This document shows positions 6,961 to 14,657 of a stretch of DNA of 17,205 nt, piece by piece. The translations under genes and the position numbers were made by a program. Location: the NCBI GenBank assembly GCA_028276145.1, contig JAPYWX010000013.1, positions 1 through 17,205 on the forward strand, in the 5' to 3' direction. Position 1 is the first letter of the stretch, and each line of letters begins with the position of its first letter. Under the pieces are notes generated by a model. The model was not told the DNA's origin. It was given only the letters and a program-made list of their open reading frames with translations, and ran no database searches. Source of the stretch: Spirochaetota bacterium (GTDB taxonomy: Bacteria; Spirochaetota; Brevinematia; DTOW01).

Positions 6961-7629
6961 ATGAAAAGATTTCTAGTAGCCCTTTCGTTCATTTTAATGG
7001 CTAGTTTTTTTGCGAGTGCTTTTGAGGGGATAGTAACTGTTGAATTTTTTTCGAAGGAAATGACAAATTCAGGAAAGGTTTACATAAAGGATGTGAAAAT
7101 GAAGCTAATTCCACAAAACCAGATTGGTGGTACAAACGGCTACCCAATAATAGATTTTTCAAGCCAAAGAGCTATATTTGTTTTTATTGATAACAAGTAC
7201 TACATGACCCTTCCATTGGATTCAATGATAAAAAATCTTGAAGAAGACCCCTTGACCCTGATAGAAAGTTCTGATGTATCTGAGGTATTAGGATACAAGG
7301 CAAAGAGGTTTTACCAGAGTCTAAAAGATAAGAATCTTACAGTTGACGCTTGGGCAACAGATGAAGAAAAATTGAACCTAAATCCTTTCGTTGGAGTACA
7401 GAGATTAGGCGATGAAGGAATAATCGTTTCAAAAGCGGCACATTTCCTTTACAAAAAAGGTTTTACCCCTCTAAAAATAGTTGTTAAAGATAATAAGGGT
7501 AACGAGATTATAAAAGTAGAGGTAAAATCAGTAACTAAAACCGAAGTAAAATCAAAAGAATTTGAAATACCAAGTGGTTATAAGAGCTTGAGCGAGTACA
7601 TAAAAGAAAAGAACAAAAAACTAAGGTAA
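6961..7629 (+). CDS. Secreted DUF4412-like protein
   Basis: This 222-residue protein has a clear Sec signal peptide, MKRFLVALSFILMASFFASA, with cleavage likely before FEGIV. The mature part starts FEGIVTVEF, continues GKVYIKDVKMKLIP, and later has YYMTLPL and EVLGYKAKRF. This is the pattern of DUF4412 periplasmic proteins (a β-rich fold related to LolA/LppX-like barrels), judged by eye. The C-terminus is Lys-rich. Start ATG 6961 has AGGAGG 5-6 nt upstream, and the gene lies 9 bp after the permease. A periplasmic role handling a lipophilic ligand alongside the permease is only an inference from context. Confidence 0.72.
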   Translation: MKRFLVALSFILMASFFASAFEGIVTVEFFSKEMTNSGKVYIKDVKMKLIPQNQIGGTNGYPIIDFSSQRAIFVFIDNKYYMTLPLDSMIKNLEEDPLTLIESSDVSEVLGYKAKRFYQSLKDKNLTVDAWATDEEKLNLNPFVGVQRLGDEGIIVSKAAHFLYKKGFTPLKIVVKDNKGNEIIKVEVKSVTKTEVKSKEFEIPSGYKSLSEYIKEKNKKLR

Positions 7630-7632
7630 CCT

Positions 7633-8364
7633 ATGAAAAAGGTAATAATCAGTTTAATATTTACCTCAATTTTGCTAGGTTCACTAGTGTATAATTCTTA
7701 CACACTTGAGTGTTACTTTTTTACACACCTATCGGACAGGTATTATGAAAAGGTCTTTAACGATAATTCTTATGCTAGGTTTGGGTATGGTGTTACTTTT
7801 GACCAGAAGATGATGACATTAGATGTCCAGACATTAAATATCTCGCTGAAGTTAGATTCATTAAACAAGGTACAGGTATTAGAAGGGGGGGCCGTAACTC
7901 CAGAGAGGGTTGACTTTGACCTTGAGTTGAATTATTCTCTTGGGGACCTTTCTTTGGATTTTGGCTATGCCATTTATAGCGGTATAACGAAGCTTGATAA
8001 TGAGATTTTATTTAAAGCAAGTTATTACATATCGCCTCTTGATATGATTTTGATAGTACCTGAATTTGCGACTTACTATGACTTTAGGGGGTTTTATGGC
8101 TCATTAGGATCTAGGGTTAACATTACATTACCAACAAGCCCAATTGTTAGCTTAAGGTTTGGTGTGGTAGGTAGTGGGTATACCGATGGATATTATTTGC
8201 TGAGTAGAAGTGGATTTGGTATTCTCTTTCCGCTGATGTTCTCTATCTACTTTGGTAAGATTGACATTTCTTTGGAAGGTGGGTACTTCTTGTCACTGAA
8301 TGAAAGTGTTCAGAGTTACCCTTATTTGAATTTAAGGTTAGGGATAGAATTTTCTTCAGAGTAG
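7633..8364 (+). CDS. Exported, probable outer-membrane β-barrel protein, function unknown
   Basis: This 243-residue protein begins with a signal sequence (MKKVIISLIFTSILLGSLVYN; cleavage around SYT-LE). The mature part is rich in Tyr, Phe, Gly and Ser and has many alternating polar/apolar stretches such as VDFDLELNYSLGDLSLDFGYAIYSG. It ends in a strand-like YPYLNLRLGIEF, fitting a small β-barrel, but I recognise no named family. The start is three bases after the previous stop, and its AAGGT Shine-Dalgarno overlaps that stop. It is the last gene of the operon, followed by a strong terminator. Confidence 0.7.
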   Translation: MKKVIISLIFTSILLGSLVYNSYTLECYFFTHLSDRYYEKVFNDNSYARFGYGVTFDQKMMTLDVQTLNISLKLDSLNKVQVLEGGAVTPERVDFDLELNYSLGDLSLDFGYAIYSGITKLDNEILFKASYYISPLDMILIVPEFATYYDFRGFYGSLGSRVNITLPTSPIVSLRFGVVGSGYTDGYYLLSRSGFGILFPLMFSIYFGKIDISLEGGYFLSLNESVQSYPYLNLRLGIEFSSE

Positions 8365-8379
8365 GTTTATTGAATTTAC

Positions 8380-8410
8380 TACATGAGGGCGTGAGCCCTC
8401 ATGTATTTTT
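8380..8410 (+). terminator. Rho-independent terminator of the permease operon
   Basis: An 11-bp perfect stem (TACATGAGGGC pairing with GCCCTCATGTA) with loop GTGA spans 8380-8405 and is followed by TTTTT. It lies 16 bp after the stop at 8364. Confidence 0.9.
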
Positions 8411-8436
8411 AAGTGTTTTCCTTTGAGAAGCTACTT

Positions 8437-8442
8437 TATAAT
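8437..8442 (+). promoter_or_regulatory. -10 box of the prenyl synthase gene, leaderless arrangement
   Basis: There is a perfect TATAAT 8 nt before ATG 8451, and no Shine-Dalgarno between them. The -35 is poor (TGTTTT at 8414-8419 with 17-nt spacing). The box lies just after the upstream terminator, where this gene needs its own promoter. Confidence 0.5.
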
Positions 8443-8450
8443 TCATACTT

Positions 8451-9512
8451 ATGTTTAAGCTAATTACTGCTTATAGAAGTGTAATAATTGATGAGATGTT
8501 AAAGTTCATTGAGGGATTCAGGGTGGAAGCTAGCAATATAACAAGTTCAAAGTGGTATTTTGATGCTATTGATAGGATATCTATTTTTTCTACCTCGGGT
8601 AAGATGATAAGAGGTGGTTTGATTCTCTTTACTGAAGAGATGTTCAAAGGAAGTTACTCAAAAGATGGTGTATACTTGGCGATAGCAACAGAACTTTTAC
8701 AATCCGCATTGCTTATACATGACGATATAATGGATAAAGACATGATAAGAAGAGGAAGTAAAACTATATTTTTTCAGTATAAGGAGATAGGAGATAAAGA
8801 AGGTATAGAGGATAGTTACCATTTTGGTGAGTCAATGGGGGTATGTGTAGGAGACATTGCACTTGATATGTGTTTCTCTGCTGTTGGTTATTTGTCTAAT
8901 GTTAAGGTTATTAGTAGGATAATAAAAAAGTTTGGTTTGGAATTATCAATCGTTGGTGGTGGGCAAATGGAGGATGTTTACCTATCTAGTAGTAATTACA
9001 TTCCTACAGAAGAAGAGGTAGTATCAATGTACAAGATGAAAACATCTAGATATTCTTTTTCGTTGCCATTTTCACTTGGTGCTATTTTGTCAGAGGTTGA
9101 TGACAGTGTTATTGAATTACTCGAATCATTTGGTGATGATTTGGGAATTGTTTTCCAAATACATGATGATGAAATAGGACTGTTTGGTAATCAAGAGGCG
9201 ATAGGTAAACCTGTAGGTTCGGACATAAAGGAGAATAAAAAAACATTGTTTTTCATATATCTAATGAGACTTGCAAAAGAAGAGGAGAGAAGAAGATTGT
9301 CAGGAATCTTCGGAAATGAAAAAATAACGAAAGAGGATGTAGAGACTGTACTGAATCTAATAGAGAAGTACAAAGTCAGAGAAATGGTTTTAAGTAAGAA
9401 AGAAGAGTTCGCAAACAAAGCAAGAGAAAAAATAAAACTTTTGCCAGTTGAGGAGAAATATAAAAAACACCTTTTTGAGCTTGTTGATTATAACTTATCA
9501 AGGAATAAATAA
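8451..9512 (+). CDS. Polyprenyl (geranylgeranyl/farnesyl-type) diphosphate synthase
   Basis: This is a class I isoprenyl diphosphate synthase that condenses IPP with allylic diphosphates. The protein has 353 residues. The GKMIRGG (about 50-56) diphosphate-binding motif precedes the first Asp-rich motif DDIMD (91-95) in LLIHDDIMDKDMIRRG. Later come GGGQMEDV (169-176), MKTSRYSF and the second Asp-rich region FQIHDDEIGLFG (D239, D240, G243), followed by GKPVGSDIKENKKTLF. The second motif is DDxxG rather than DDxxD, a form I recall in archaeal/actinobacterial GGPP synthases, so probably not inactivating. Product chain length cannot be read safely. It is a single gene with its own predicted promoter; no Shine-Dalgarno is seen. 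Confidence 0.9.
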   Translation: MFKLITAYRSVIIDEMLKFIEGFRVEASNITSSKWYFDAIDRISIFSTSGKMIRGGLILFTEEMFKGSYSKDGVYLAIATELLQSALLIHDDIMDKDMIRRGSKTIFFQYKEIGDKEGIEDSYHFGESMGVCVGDIALDMCFSAVGYLSNVKVISRIIKKFGLELSIVGGGQMEDVYLSSSNYIPTEEEVVSMYKMKTSRYSFSLPFSLGAILSEVDDSVIELLESFGDDLGIVFQIHDDEIGLFGNQEAIGKPVGSDIKENKKTLFFIYLMRLAKEEERRRLSGIFGNEKITKEDVETVLNLIEKYKVREMVLSKKEEFANKAREKIKLLPVEEKYKKHLFELVDYNLSRNK

Positions 9513-9598
9513 CAGGCTAGAGCTGTTAGGTTATACATGCTTATTTATTAAGGATTAGTACATTGCTTTAAGTAACCCCACCCTCCCACCCTATTGAT

Positions 9599-9658
9599 GT
9601 AGAGAGGCGAAGTCTCTCTACACTCTCTGTAGAATAAAGAGGTGCTTAATAGCTCCTC
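9599..9658. repeat. Two mini-hairpins downstream of the prenyl synthase gene
   Basis: GTAGAGAGGC-GAA-GTCTCTCTAC (9599-9621, 10 bp with one G-T pair) and GAGGTGCT-TAAT-AGCTCCTC (9639-9658, one mismatch) lie in the 369-bp gene-free spacer 9513-9881. The first recalls the GAGAGGC hairpin at 1265-1283, the second the GGTGCT/AGCACC hairpins around 5700. Neither is followed by a T-run. Confidence 0.65.
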
Positions 9659-9676
9659 ACCCATTTTTATCGCAAA

Positions 9677-9721
9677 GATGCAACGCATCAAAGATGCTAC
9701 GCATCTAAGATGCAACGCATC
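9677..9721. repeat. Three tandem 13-bp palindromes GATGC-N3-GCATC upstream of clpB
   Basis: GATGC-AAC-GCATC (9677-9689), GATGC-TAC-GCATC (9693-9705) and GATGC-AAC-GCATC (9709-9721) repeat at an exact 16-bp period with 3-bp A/T spacers. They end 112 bp before the -24 element of the clpB σ54 promoter, a position typical for activator (enhancer) sites. They also share the mini-hairpin design of other spacers. Confidence 0.8.
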
Positions 9722-9833
9722 TCTGCACTCTTAAAAGAAGTAAGTTTTTCCTAATTTGCTTTTTGTATAGTCAATTTGTTGGTTAGCTTTACGCCTAATT
9801 GAATAGAAATTTTTAGAATGGAAAATTTTTATC

Positions 9834-9849
9834 TGGCATGACATTTGCA
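9834..9849 (+). promoter_or_regulatory. Predicted σ54 (-24/-12) promoter of clpB
   Basis: TGGCATGACATTTGCA matches the RpoN consensus TGGCACG-N4-TTGCW at every defined base except one (T for C). The invariant GG (9835-9836) and GC (9847-9848) are separated by exactly 10 nt. The predicted start (~9859) gives a 23-nt leader holding a strong AGGAGG (9870-9875) six nt before ATG 9882. I see no good σ70 promoter or CIRCE element in the spacer. Confidence 0.65.
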
Positions 9850-9881
9850 TATAAATAGGTGAGTAGTTTAGGAGGTGTTGT

Positions 9882-12479
9882 ATGAATATAAACAAGCTTA
9901 CGATAAAAGCTAGGGAGGCCCTTCAGAGGGCTAATGAAATAGCTGAGAAAAATGATAACCAAGAAATAAACAATGAGCATCTTTTAAAGGCGCTTTTGGA
10001 GGATAAGGAGAATTTAGTCTACACTACTTTAAAGAGCATGGAGGTTAGGGTAAGTGACCTTGACAGAGAACTTGGATACCTTATAGCACAGAAACCAAAA
10101 ATACAAGGATTGAGTAACACGTACATAGGGTCAGATCTGAAGAGGACGTTAGACTATTCTTTAGAAGAAGCTAATGGCTTCAAGGATGAGTTTGTGTCAA
10201 CTGAACACTTGATGTTGGGTATACTGAGGAGTTCTAACGGACAACTTAAACCACTACTTGAAAAGTACGGTATAACTTACAACAACTTTAAGACACTGAT
10301 TTCACAGATAAGAGGTAATAAGAGGGTTACGGATGAAGCACCTGAGGATAAGTTTAATGCTCTACAGAAGTATACGAAGGATTTAACGGAACTTGCTAGA
10401 TTAGGTAAACTTGACCCTGTGATAGGTAGGGACAATGAAATAAGAAGAACTATACAGATATTACTGAGAAGAACAAAGAATAATCCTGTGCTTATAGGTG
10501 AAGCAGGTGTCGGTAAGACTGCTATAGTTGAAGGAATTGCTAAGAGGATAGTTGATAATGATGTTCCGGAGGGGCTTAAAAATAAAAGAATTTTGGCTCT
10601 TGACTTAGGTGCTCTGATAGCTGGTACCAAGTTTAGAGGAGAGTTTGAAGAGAGACTAAAAGCAGTCATAAATGAGGTTATTGACTCGCAAGGTGAAATA
10701 ATACTGTTTATAGATGAGATTCACATGATTGTGGGAGCTGGAGCGGCTGAAGGTGCACTCGATGCTGGGAACATGCTTAAGCCAGCACTCGCTAGGGGGG
10801 AAATAAAAGTCATAGGTGCTACAACGATAAACGAGTACAGAAAATACATAGAAAAAGACAAAGCATTAGAAAGGAGATTTCAGCCTGTTTTGGTACTTGA
10901 GCCGTCTGTTGAAGATACAATAGCCATATTGAGAGGGATAAAAGAAAAGTATGAGGTACACCACGGTGTAAAAATATCTGACAAGGCACTGATTGCAGCG
11001 GCTCAGTTATCCCATAGGTACATAACTGACAGATTCTTACCTGACAAGGCTATAGACTTAGTTGACGAGGCAGCGGCGAGAATAAAAATGGAAATTGACA
11101 GTATGCCTCAGGAAATTGATGAGCTTAGTAGAAGTATAGCAAGACTAGAAATTGAGAAACATGCTTTAGAGAAAGACCAGTCAAAAGAAGCAAAAGAGAG
11201 ATTACAGAAGATACAGGAAGAATTAGCAAATCTTAACGAGAAACTGAATACTCTCAAAGCAAAGTGGGAAAAGGAGAAGGAAATAATAACAAAGATAAAG
11301 AAAATCAAGGAAGAGCTGGACGAACTTACGACATTAGAAGAAAAATATGTGAGAGAAGCTAATTATAACAAAGTAGCTGAAATAAGATATGGTTTAAAGC
11401 CTCAAAAACAAAAAGAGTTAGAGGAACTCAATCAAAAGCTGAAGGAACTACAAAAAGATGGGTCTTTGCTTAGAGAGGAGGTTACTGAGGAGGATATTGC
11501 TAGGATAGTTTCTGAATGGACTGGTATACCTGTAAAGAGAATGTTGGAAAGTGAAAGAGAAAGATTGCTTAAGATAGAAGAAGAGTTGAAGAAGAGAGTT
11601 GTAGGACAGGATCATGCAATAGCTGCTGTTGCCAATACCATAAGGAGAGCTAGAGCAGGGATACAGGATGAGAATAGACCTCTTGGTTCATTCTTGTTCT
11701 TAGGACCTACAGGAGTTGGTAAGACAGAATTAGCTAAGACATTAGCATGGTTCCTATTTGATACAGAGAAAGCGATGATAAGAATTGACATGTCGGAATA
11801 CATGGAGAAACATTCGGTGGCTAGGTTGATTGGTGCACCGCCGGGGTATGTTGGATACGAAGAAGGTGGTCAGCTTACTGAGGCAGTGAGAAGAAGGCCG
11901 TATTCAGTTATACTTTTTGATGAAGTAGAAAAAGCACATCCTGATGTATTCAATGTGTTACTACAGATACTTGATGATGGTAGATTGACTGATGGGCAGG
12001 GTAGAACTGTCGACTTCAGAAATACAATAATAATAATGACATCGAATATCGCAAATGAGATAGTTTCTAGGATGGATAGCCCGGAGATTAGCGAATCCGT
12101 CAGAGAGGTTATATTAGGAGAATTGAAGAAGTTCTTTAGGCCAGAGTTCATAAACAGAATAGACGAGATAATAGTGTTCAGGAAACTCAATAAGGATGAT
12201 ATTAAGAAGATAATTGATATTCAGATTGAGAGAATCAATGCTAGGTTTGCTGATAAGAAGATTAAAGTTGTGTTTGACGAGTCTATTAAGGAGTACTTAG
12301 TGAAGGTAGGATACGATGAAACATTTGGTGCGAGACCTCTCAAGAGAGCTATACAGAAAGAGGTTCTTGATAAGATTGCTGTACACATTATTAGCAACAA
12401 GATAAGAGAAGGGGACACGGTAATAGTTAAGTATAATGAAAAGGATGGAGTGGTATTTGAGATAAAGGAGTCAGAATAA
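9882..12479 (+). CDS. clpB: ATP-dependent chaperone ClpB (Hsp100 disaggregase)
   Basis: ClpB is a cytosolic hexameric AAA+ disaggregase working with DnaK. The protein has 865 residues, full length. The Clp N-domain (two repeats) covers about 1-145. AAA-1 has Walker A GEAGVGKT (206-213) and Walker B ILFIDE (about 274-279). The coiled-coil M-domain, about 405-525, is characteristic of ClpB. AAA-2 has Walker A GPTGVGKT (608-615), pore loop GYVGYEEGG (655-663) and Walker B VILFDE (676-681), and ends with the C-terminal D2 domain ([10 protein letters not shown]). ATG 9882 follows AGGAGG. It is monocistronic: the predicted σ54 promoter lies just upstream and a strong terminator just after. The chaperone assignment is certain; the regulation is inferred. 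Confidence 0.98.
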   Translation: MNINKLTIKAREALQRANEIAEKNDNQEINNEHLLKALLEDKENLVYTTLKSMEVRVSDLDRELGYLIAQKPKIQGLSNTYIGSDLKRTLDYSLEEANGFKDEFVSTEHLMLGILRSSNGQLKPLLEKYGITYNNFKTLISQIRGNKRVTDEAPEDKFNALQKYTKDLTELARLGKLDPVIGRDNEIRRTIQILLRRTKNNPVLIGEAGVGKTAIVEGIAKRIVDNDVPEGLKNKRILALDLGALIAGTKFRGEFEERLKAVINEVIDSQGEIILFIDEIHMIVGAGAAEGALDAGNMLKPALARGEIKVIGATTINEYRKYIEKDKALERRFQPVLVLEPSVEDTIAILRGIKEKYEVHHGVKISDKALIAAAQLSHRYITDRFLPDKAIDLVDEAAARIKMEIDSMPQEIDELSRSIARLEIEKHALEKDQSKEAKERLQKIQEELANLNEKLNTLKAKWEKEKEIITKIKKIKEELDELTTLEEKYVREANYNKVAEIRYGLKPQKQKELEELNQKLKELQKDGSLLREEVTEEDIARIVSEWTGIPVKRMLESERERLLKIEEELKKRVVGQDHAIAAVANTIRRARAGIQDENRPLGSFLFLGPTGVGKTELAKTLAWFLFDTEKAMIRIDMSEYMEKHSVARLIGAPPGYVGYEEGGQLTEAVRRRPYSVILFDEVEKAHPDVFNVLLQILDDGRLTDGQGRTVDFRNTIIIMTSNIANEIVSRMDSPEISESVREVILGELKKFFRPEFINRIDEIIVFRKLNKDDIKKIIDIQIERINARFADKKIKVVFDESIKEYLVKVGYDETFGARPLKRAIQKEVLDKIAVHIISNKIREGDTVIVKYNEKDGVVFEIKESE

Positions 12480-12486
12480 ATTCTAC

Positions 12487-12516
12487 AGGGGGCTTATGCC
12501 CCCTCTTATTTTTTTT
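12487..12516 (+). terminator. Rho-independent terminator of clpB
   Basis: A 7-bp GC-rich stem AGGGGGC-TTAT-GCCCCCT (12487-12504) is followed by CTTA and a run of eight T (12509-12516). The T-run overlaps the TAA stop of the convergent minus-strand methyltransferase gene. Confidence 0.92.
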
Positions 12517-13075
12517 ACATCATGTAAATGAATATTTCATCGTCAATTACATTTATTGGCCTTAGAGTTTCAAATCTCCATAGGTATGATACAACTATGG
12601 TTCCGTAAGATAGCTCTTTATCAAATTTTTCTTCTAGCTTGTTGTTTGCTTCTTGTGTGAGGAAACAAAAAACCACGGTTGCCTCTCTTAAGTCTTGCTT
12701 GAAAATATCTCCCCAAATTACTTTTATTTTGTTATCTAGTCCCAGTAACTTTACTCTCAGAAGAGTTATGAGGTACCTTAGTGGGTCTAATTCTATTCCT
12801 ACTGCTCTACAGTTGTATCTTTTCACCGCTTCAATTAATACCCTTCCATCACCGCACCCTAAATCATAAACTACATCACTTTCTTTTAGGTCGAGATAGT
12901 CAAATATTTTTTTTACAACTCTTATTGGTGTTGGGTCCCAAGCTGCTCCAAATTTCCATGTCCAGAGTAGAGAAATAACCAATAATATTGATATTATCCC
13001 GAGTATCCAAAGGTTATACCAAAAAGAGATGAAAGCGATTACTAGAAGAATAACGGTAATCGTTAGCCATGTCAT
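12515..13075 (-). CDS. Membrane-anchored class I SAM-dependent methyltransferase (FAM173-like)
   Basis: This 186-residue protein has an N-terminal hydrophobic region of one or two helices (residues 1-41). It is followed by a Rossmann methyltransferase domain: motif I VVYDLGCGDGRVLIEA, motif II GIELDP, then VIWGDIF, and a late FCFLTQEANNKLEEKF segment. The order membrane anchor, PTP, DLGxGDGR, GxE, then an FL..xLxxKL segment resembles the FAM173 (ATPSCKMT/ANTKMT) protein-lysine methyltransferase family. I compared this from memory, so substrate is unproven; a generic small-molecule methyltransferase is the alternative. It starts two bases after the stop of the upstream membrane-protein gene (TAA-CT-ATG), so the two are translationally coupled. 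Confidence 0.82.
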   Translation of the reverse strand: MTWLTITVILLVIAFISFWYNLWILGIISILLVISLLWTWKFGAAWDPTPIRVVKKIFDYLDLKESDVVYDLGCGDGRVLIEAVKRYNCRAVGIELDPLRYLITLLRVKLLGLDNKIKVIWGDIFKQDLREATVVFCFLTQEANNKLEEKFDKELSYGTIVVSYLWRFETLRPINVIDDEIFIYMM

Positions 13076-13077
13076 AG

Positions 13078-13569
13078 TTAAAATATTATACTCCCAACGT
13101 TTTTTATATCTACAACTTTGTATCTCACGATGGTTTTACCTTCATCTGTAATTTCTGTGATTTTGGATACGAAGAATGAATATCCCCCAACGAACTGAAG
13201 TTTTTCGTTGATGACAACAATGTTGACTTTCCAGGCGTAGAAGCCGTAGTCTCTCTTCTCTTCTTGGGACAGTTCATTAGGTCTATAAGTTTTGAAGAAT
13301 AAAATTTGGCTATTTGGGGGGAATAGCTTCTTTACTTCCTCTAAATTCTCAATTCCCATACCAAAAATGTTTACAAAGAGTTTACCTCCTGATAATTCTC
13401 TAATTTTACTTGTGTTACCTTGGTCTATTGCTTTCAAGAATACCTTTACTGCATCTTGTACAGTAGACAACTCAAGTATGTATGAAATCCAGAAGTAAAT
13501 TAGGACACCTAGAACTATAGCCAAAATTATCAGTATAATTATTAACCAAACATAGCTTTTCTTTTTCAT
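13078..13569 (-). CDS. Membrane-anchored protein of unknown function
   Basis: From ATG 13569 the protein is 163 residues: a short KKK start, one strong hydrophobic segment (VWLIIILIILAIVLGVLIYFWI), then a ~130-residue domain starting VQDAVKVFLKAIDQGNTSKIREL. This opening helix plus later strands (YAWKVNIVVINEKLQFVGGYSFFVSKI) resembles NTF2-like/DUF4878-type extracytoplasmic domains, but the match is by eye only. An ATG at 13611 would extend it by 14 residues. I prefer 13569 because it gives a normal signal-anchor start and sits just after a promoter-like sequence. Neither start has a Shine-Dalgarno. It is coupled to the downstream methyltransferase gene. Confidence 0.7.
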   Translation of the reverse strand: MKKKSYVWLIIILIILAIVLGVLIYFWISYILELSTVQDAVKVFLKAIDQGNTSKIRELSGGKLFVNIFGMGIENLEEVKKLFPPNSQILFFKTYRPNELSQEEKRDYGFYAWKVNIVVINEKLQFVGGYSFFVSKITEITDEGKTIVRYKVVDIKNVGSIIF

Positions 13570-13578
13570 TAAGAAAAA

Positions 13579-13608
13579 ATTGTATAAATCAAGACGTGGG
13601 TATTTCAA
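13579..13608 (-). promoter_or_regulatory. Predicted promoter of the membrane protein/methyltransferase pair
   Basis: Read on the minus strand, TTGAAA (13608-13603) is followed by overlapping -10 candidates. These are TATACA (16-nt spacing, 13586-13581) and TACAAT (18-nt, 13584-13579). ATG 13569 begins 10-12 nt after them, implying a leader of only a few bases or none. Confidence 0.4.
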
Positions 13609-13743
13609 CATTCAAGGGTTAGTTCAACTTTTCTTGAATCTACTTGGGGAAATGATAATTAGTAGTTTCCGCCTACCAGTTTTTATTGCAGATACGGTTC
13701 AGATAAAACTTTAACTCACTCATTCACAGATCAAATATTTTCT

Positions 13744-13765
13744 AAAAGGAGGCAGAGCCTCCTTT
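13744..13765 (-). terminator. Terminator hairpin of lipoprotein gene 1, copy A of a 35-nt repeat
   Basis: AAAGGAGGC-AGA-GCCTCCTTT forms a 9-bp stem that includes the TAA stop of the lipoprotein gene. On the minus strand it is followed by a short, interrupted T-run (TTTTAG). The hairpin plus the last four codons (13744-13778) is identical to 14636-14670. Confidence 0.7.
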
Positions 13766-14459
13766 AGAATGAAATGTTTGTCACAATCTCACCATAATAT
13801 ACAACCATCAATGATATCTTTGCACTATCATTGTTAACATTAAGATTACAATCTAAAAAACCTACATAGTAGGTATTTGTATTACTAACCACTGGTACAA
13901 TTTTAGTAATATTCGTTATAGTGTTCCATCCATCAAAAGTCCCATCAAAGTACTCTAATCCATACACATTAGCATTCAGATTGGTTATATTCGTTATACT
14001 ACTATCAAATCCTGTGAAGACAATCTTACTACTACCCTTCGTAACTTCCAATAAAAACGATATCATTAAATTCGTTATGTTATTGTCAATAAGCGTTTTC
14101 CTTATGTTGGTAAGAGGACGGTCAGTATAAGGTATAAATTCATCCTTTAGCAATATTCCTGGATAAGAACCATGATAAAAAGCATCTAATCCTATCGTGT
14201 TATGGACTAACCATTTATCACTGTTTGCTCTAACTACCCAGCTTGAACTAGATACTGTGTATATGTTGCTCTTGTCTTTATCAACGATAAAGAGATAATA
14301 CTTTACTCCTACATCTTGGCTAGAAAAGTTAGTAACAAAAAGGTTTATCCAACCAGCGTAAGCTACGCCAAAATCGGGAGGCTCAGTAACAACACAACTC
14401 GTTATTATGATAATAGATAGTAAAGCTAATAAATACAACAAAACTAAACCTTTCCTCAT
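13764..14459 (-). CDS. Predicted lipoprotein 1, paralogue of the gene at 14656-15393
   Basis: This 231-residue protein has a lipoprotein signal peptide: MRKG, a hydrophobic core, and lipobox ITSC with Cys22. The rest matches no family I know. It is clearly paralogous to the next gene: shared blocks include YY-x-x-(V/I)DKDKxxxYT, I-x-x-TL-x-x-NN(I/V)TN, GFD-x-x-ITNI, VYGL-x-x-(F/Y)-(D/E)-G-x-FDG, ITN-x-x-x-(V/I)-(V/I)-P and the C-terminal NISF. T-N dipeptides are frequent. ATG 14459 has an AGGAGG Shine-Dalgarno and lies about 10 bp after a 49-codon protease remnant. Role unknown; probably an envelope-surface or periplasmic lipoprotein. Confidence 0.82.
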   Translation of the reverse strand: MRKGLVLLYLLALLSIIIITSCVVTEPPDFGVAYAGWINLFVTNFSSQDVGVKYYLFIVDKDKSNIYTVSSSSWVVRANSDKWLVHNTIGLDAFYHGSYPGILLKDEFIPYTDRPLTNIRKTLIDNNITNLMISFLLEVTKGSSKIVFTGFDSSITNITNLNANVYGLEYFDGTFDGWNTITNITKIVPVVSNTNTYYVGFLDCNLNVNNDSAKISLMVVYYGEIVTNISF

Positions 14460-14469
14460 ATCCCCTCCT

Positions 14470-14619
14470 TTACTTATATAATTCCTTTACTCCTTCAGCA
14501 TCTAACCTTGAAATGCTAGTGTTGTAGGGTATTATTTGACCATTTGTTATAGTATTTGTAATCACAACACCATCCCAGTTTGTCCATATATTAGTAATAC
14601 TCCTTTTGAATTTAATCAT
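14470..14619 (-). pseudogene. 49-codon ORF, remnant of an astacin-like protease C-terminus
   Basis: This small minus-strand ORF is preceded by a good Shine-Dalgarno (AAGGAG, 5 nt from ATG). It encodes MIKFKRS, then ITNIWTN, then a V-x-ITN segment, and ends IIPYNTSISRLDAEGVKELYK. This aligns with the C-terminus of the metalloprotease at 15397-17100: ITNIYTN, VTNWIITDIIPARTRSGDLD, and final DIEAIRNLYRR. The intervening 25-30 residues of the protease are missing. It sits upstream of a lipoprotein gene exactly as the intact protease does. I read it as the leftover 3' end of a duplicated protease gene. It may still be translated and could help place ribosomes for lipoprotein 1; a real small protein is the alternative. 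Confidence 0.6.
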
Positions 14620-14635
14620 ATTCACTCCTTTAACA

Positions 14636-14657
14636 AAAAGGAGGCAGAGCCTCCTTT
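14636..14657 (-). terminator. Terminator hairpin of lipoprotein gene 2, copy B of a 35-nt repeat
   Basis: It has the same AAAGGAGGC-AGA-GCCTCCTTT hairpin as at 13745-13765, again including the TAA stop, followed on the minus strand by TTTTTG. The 35-nt identity with copy A covers 14636-14670. The next ORF's Shine-Dalgarno begins only about 6 bp later, so the 49-codon ORF and lipoprotein 1 need read-through or an unseen promoter. Confidence 0.7.

Noticed and set aside
8451..9512. Inactive prenyl synthase because the second Asp-rich motif is DDEIG
   Set aside because: DDxxG in this position, followed by LFG and GKPVGSD, occurs in known active-type GGPP synthase subfamilies as I recall them, so the change alone does not argue for loss of function.
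9677..9721. CRISPR-like array
   Set aside because: Units are 13-bp palindromes with 3-bp spacers; there is no repeat-spacer structure of CRISPR size and no cas genes.
10277..12418. Several open frames antisense to clpB
   Set aside because: clpB is unmistakable throughout; the antisense frames are Ser/Leu/Ile-rich with no motifs or ribosome-binding sites.
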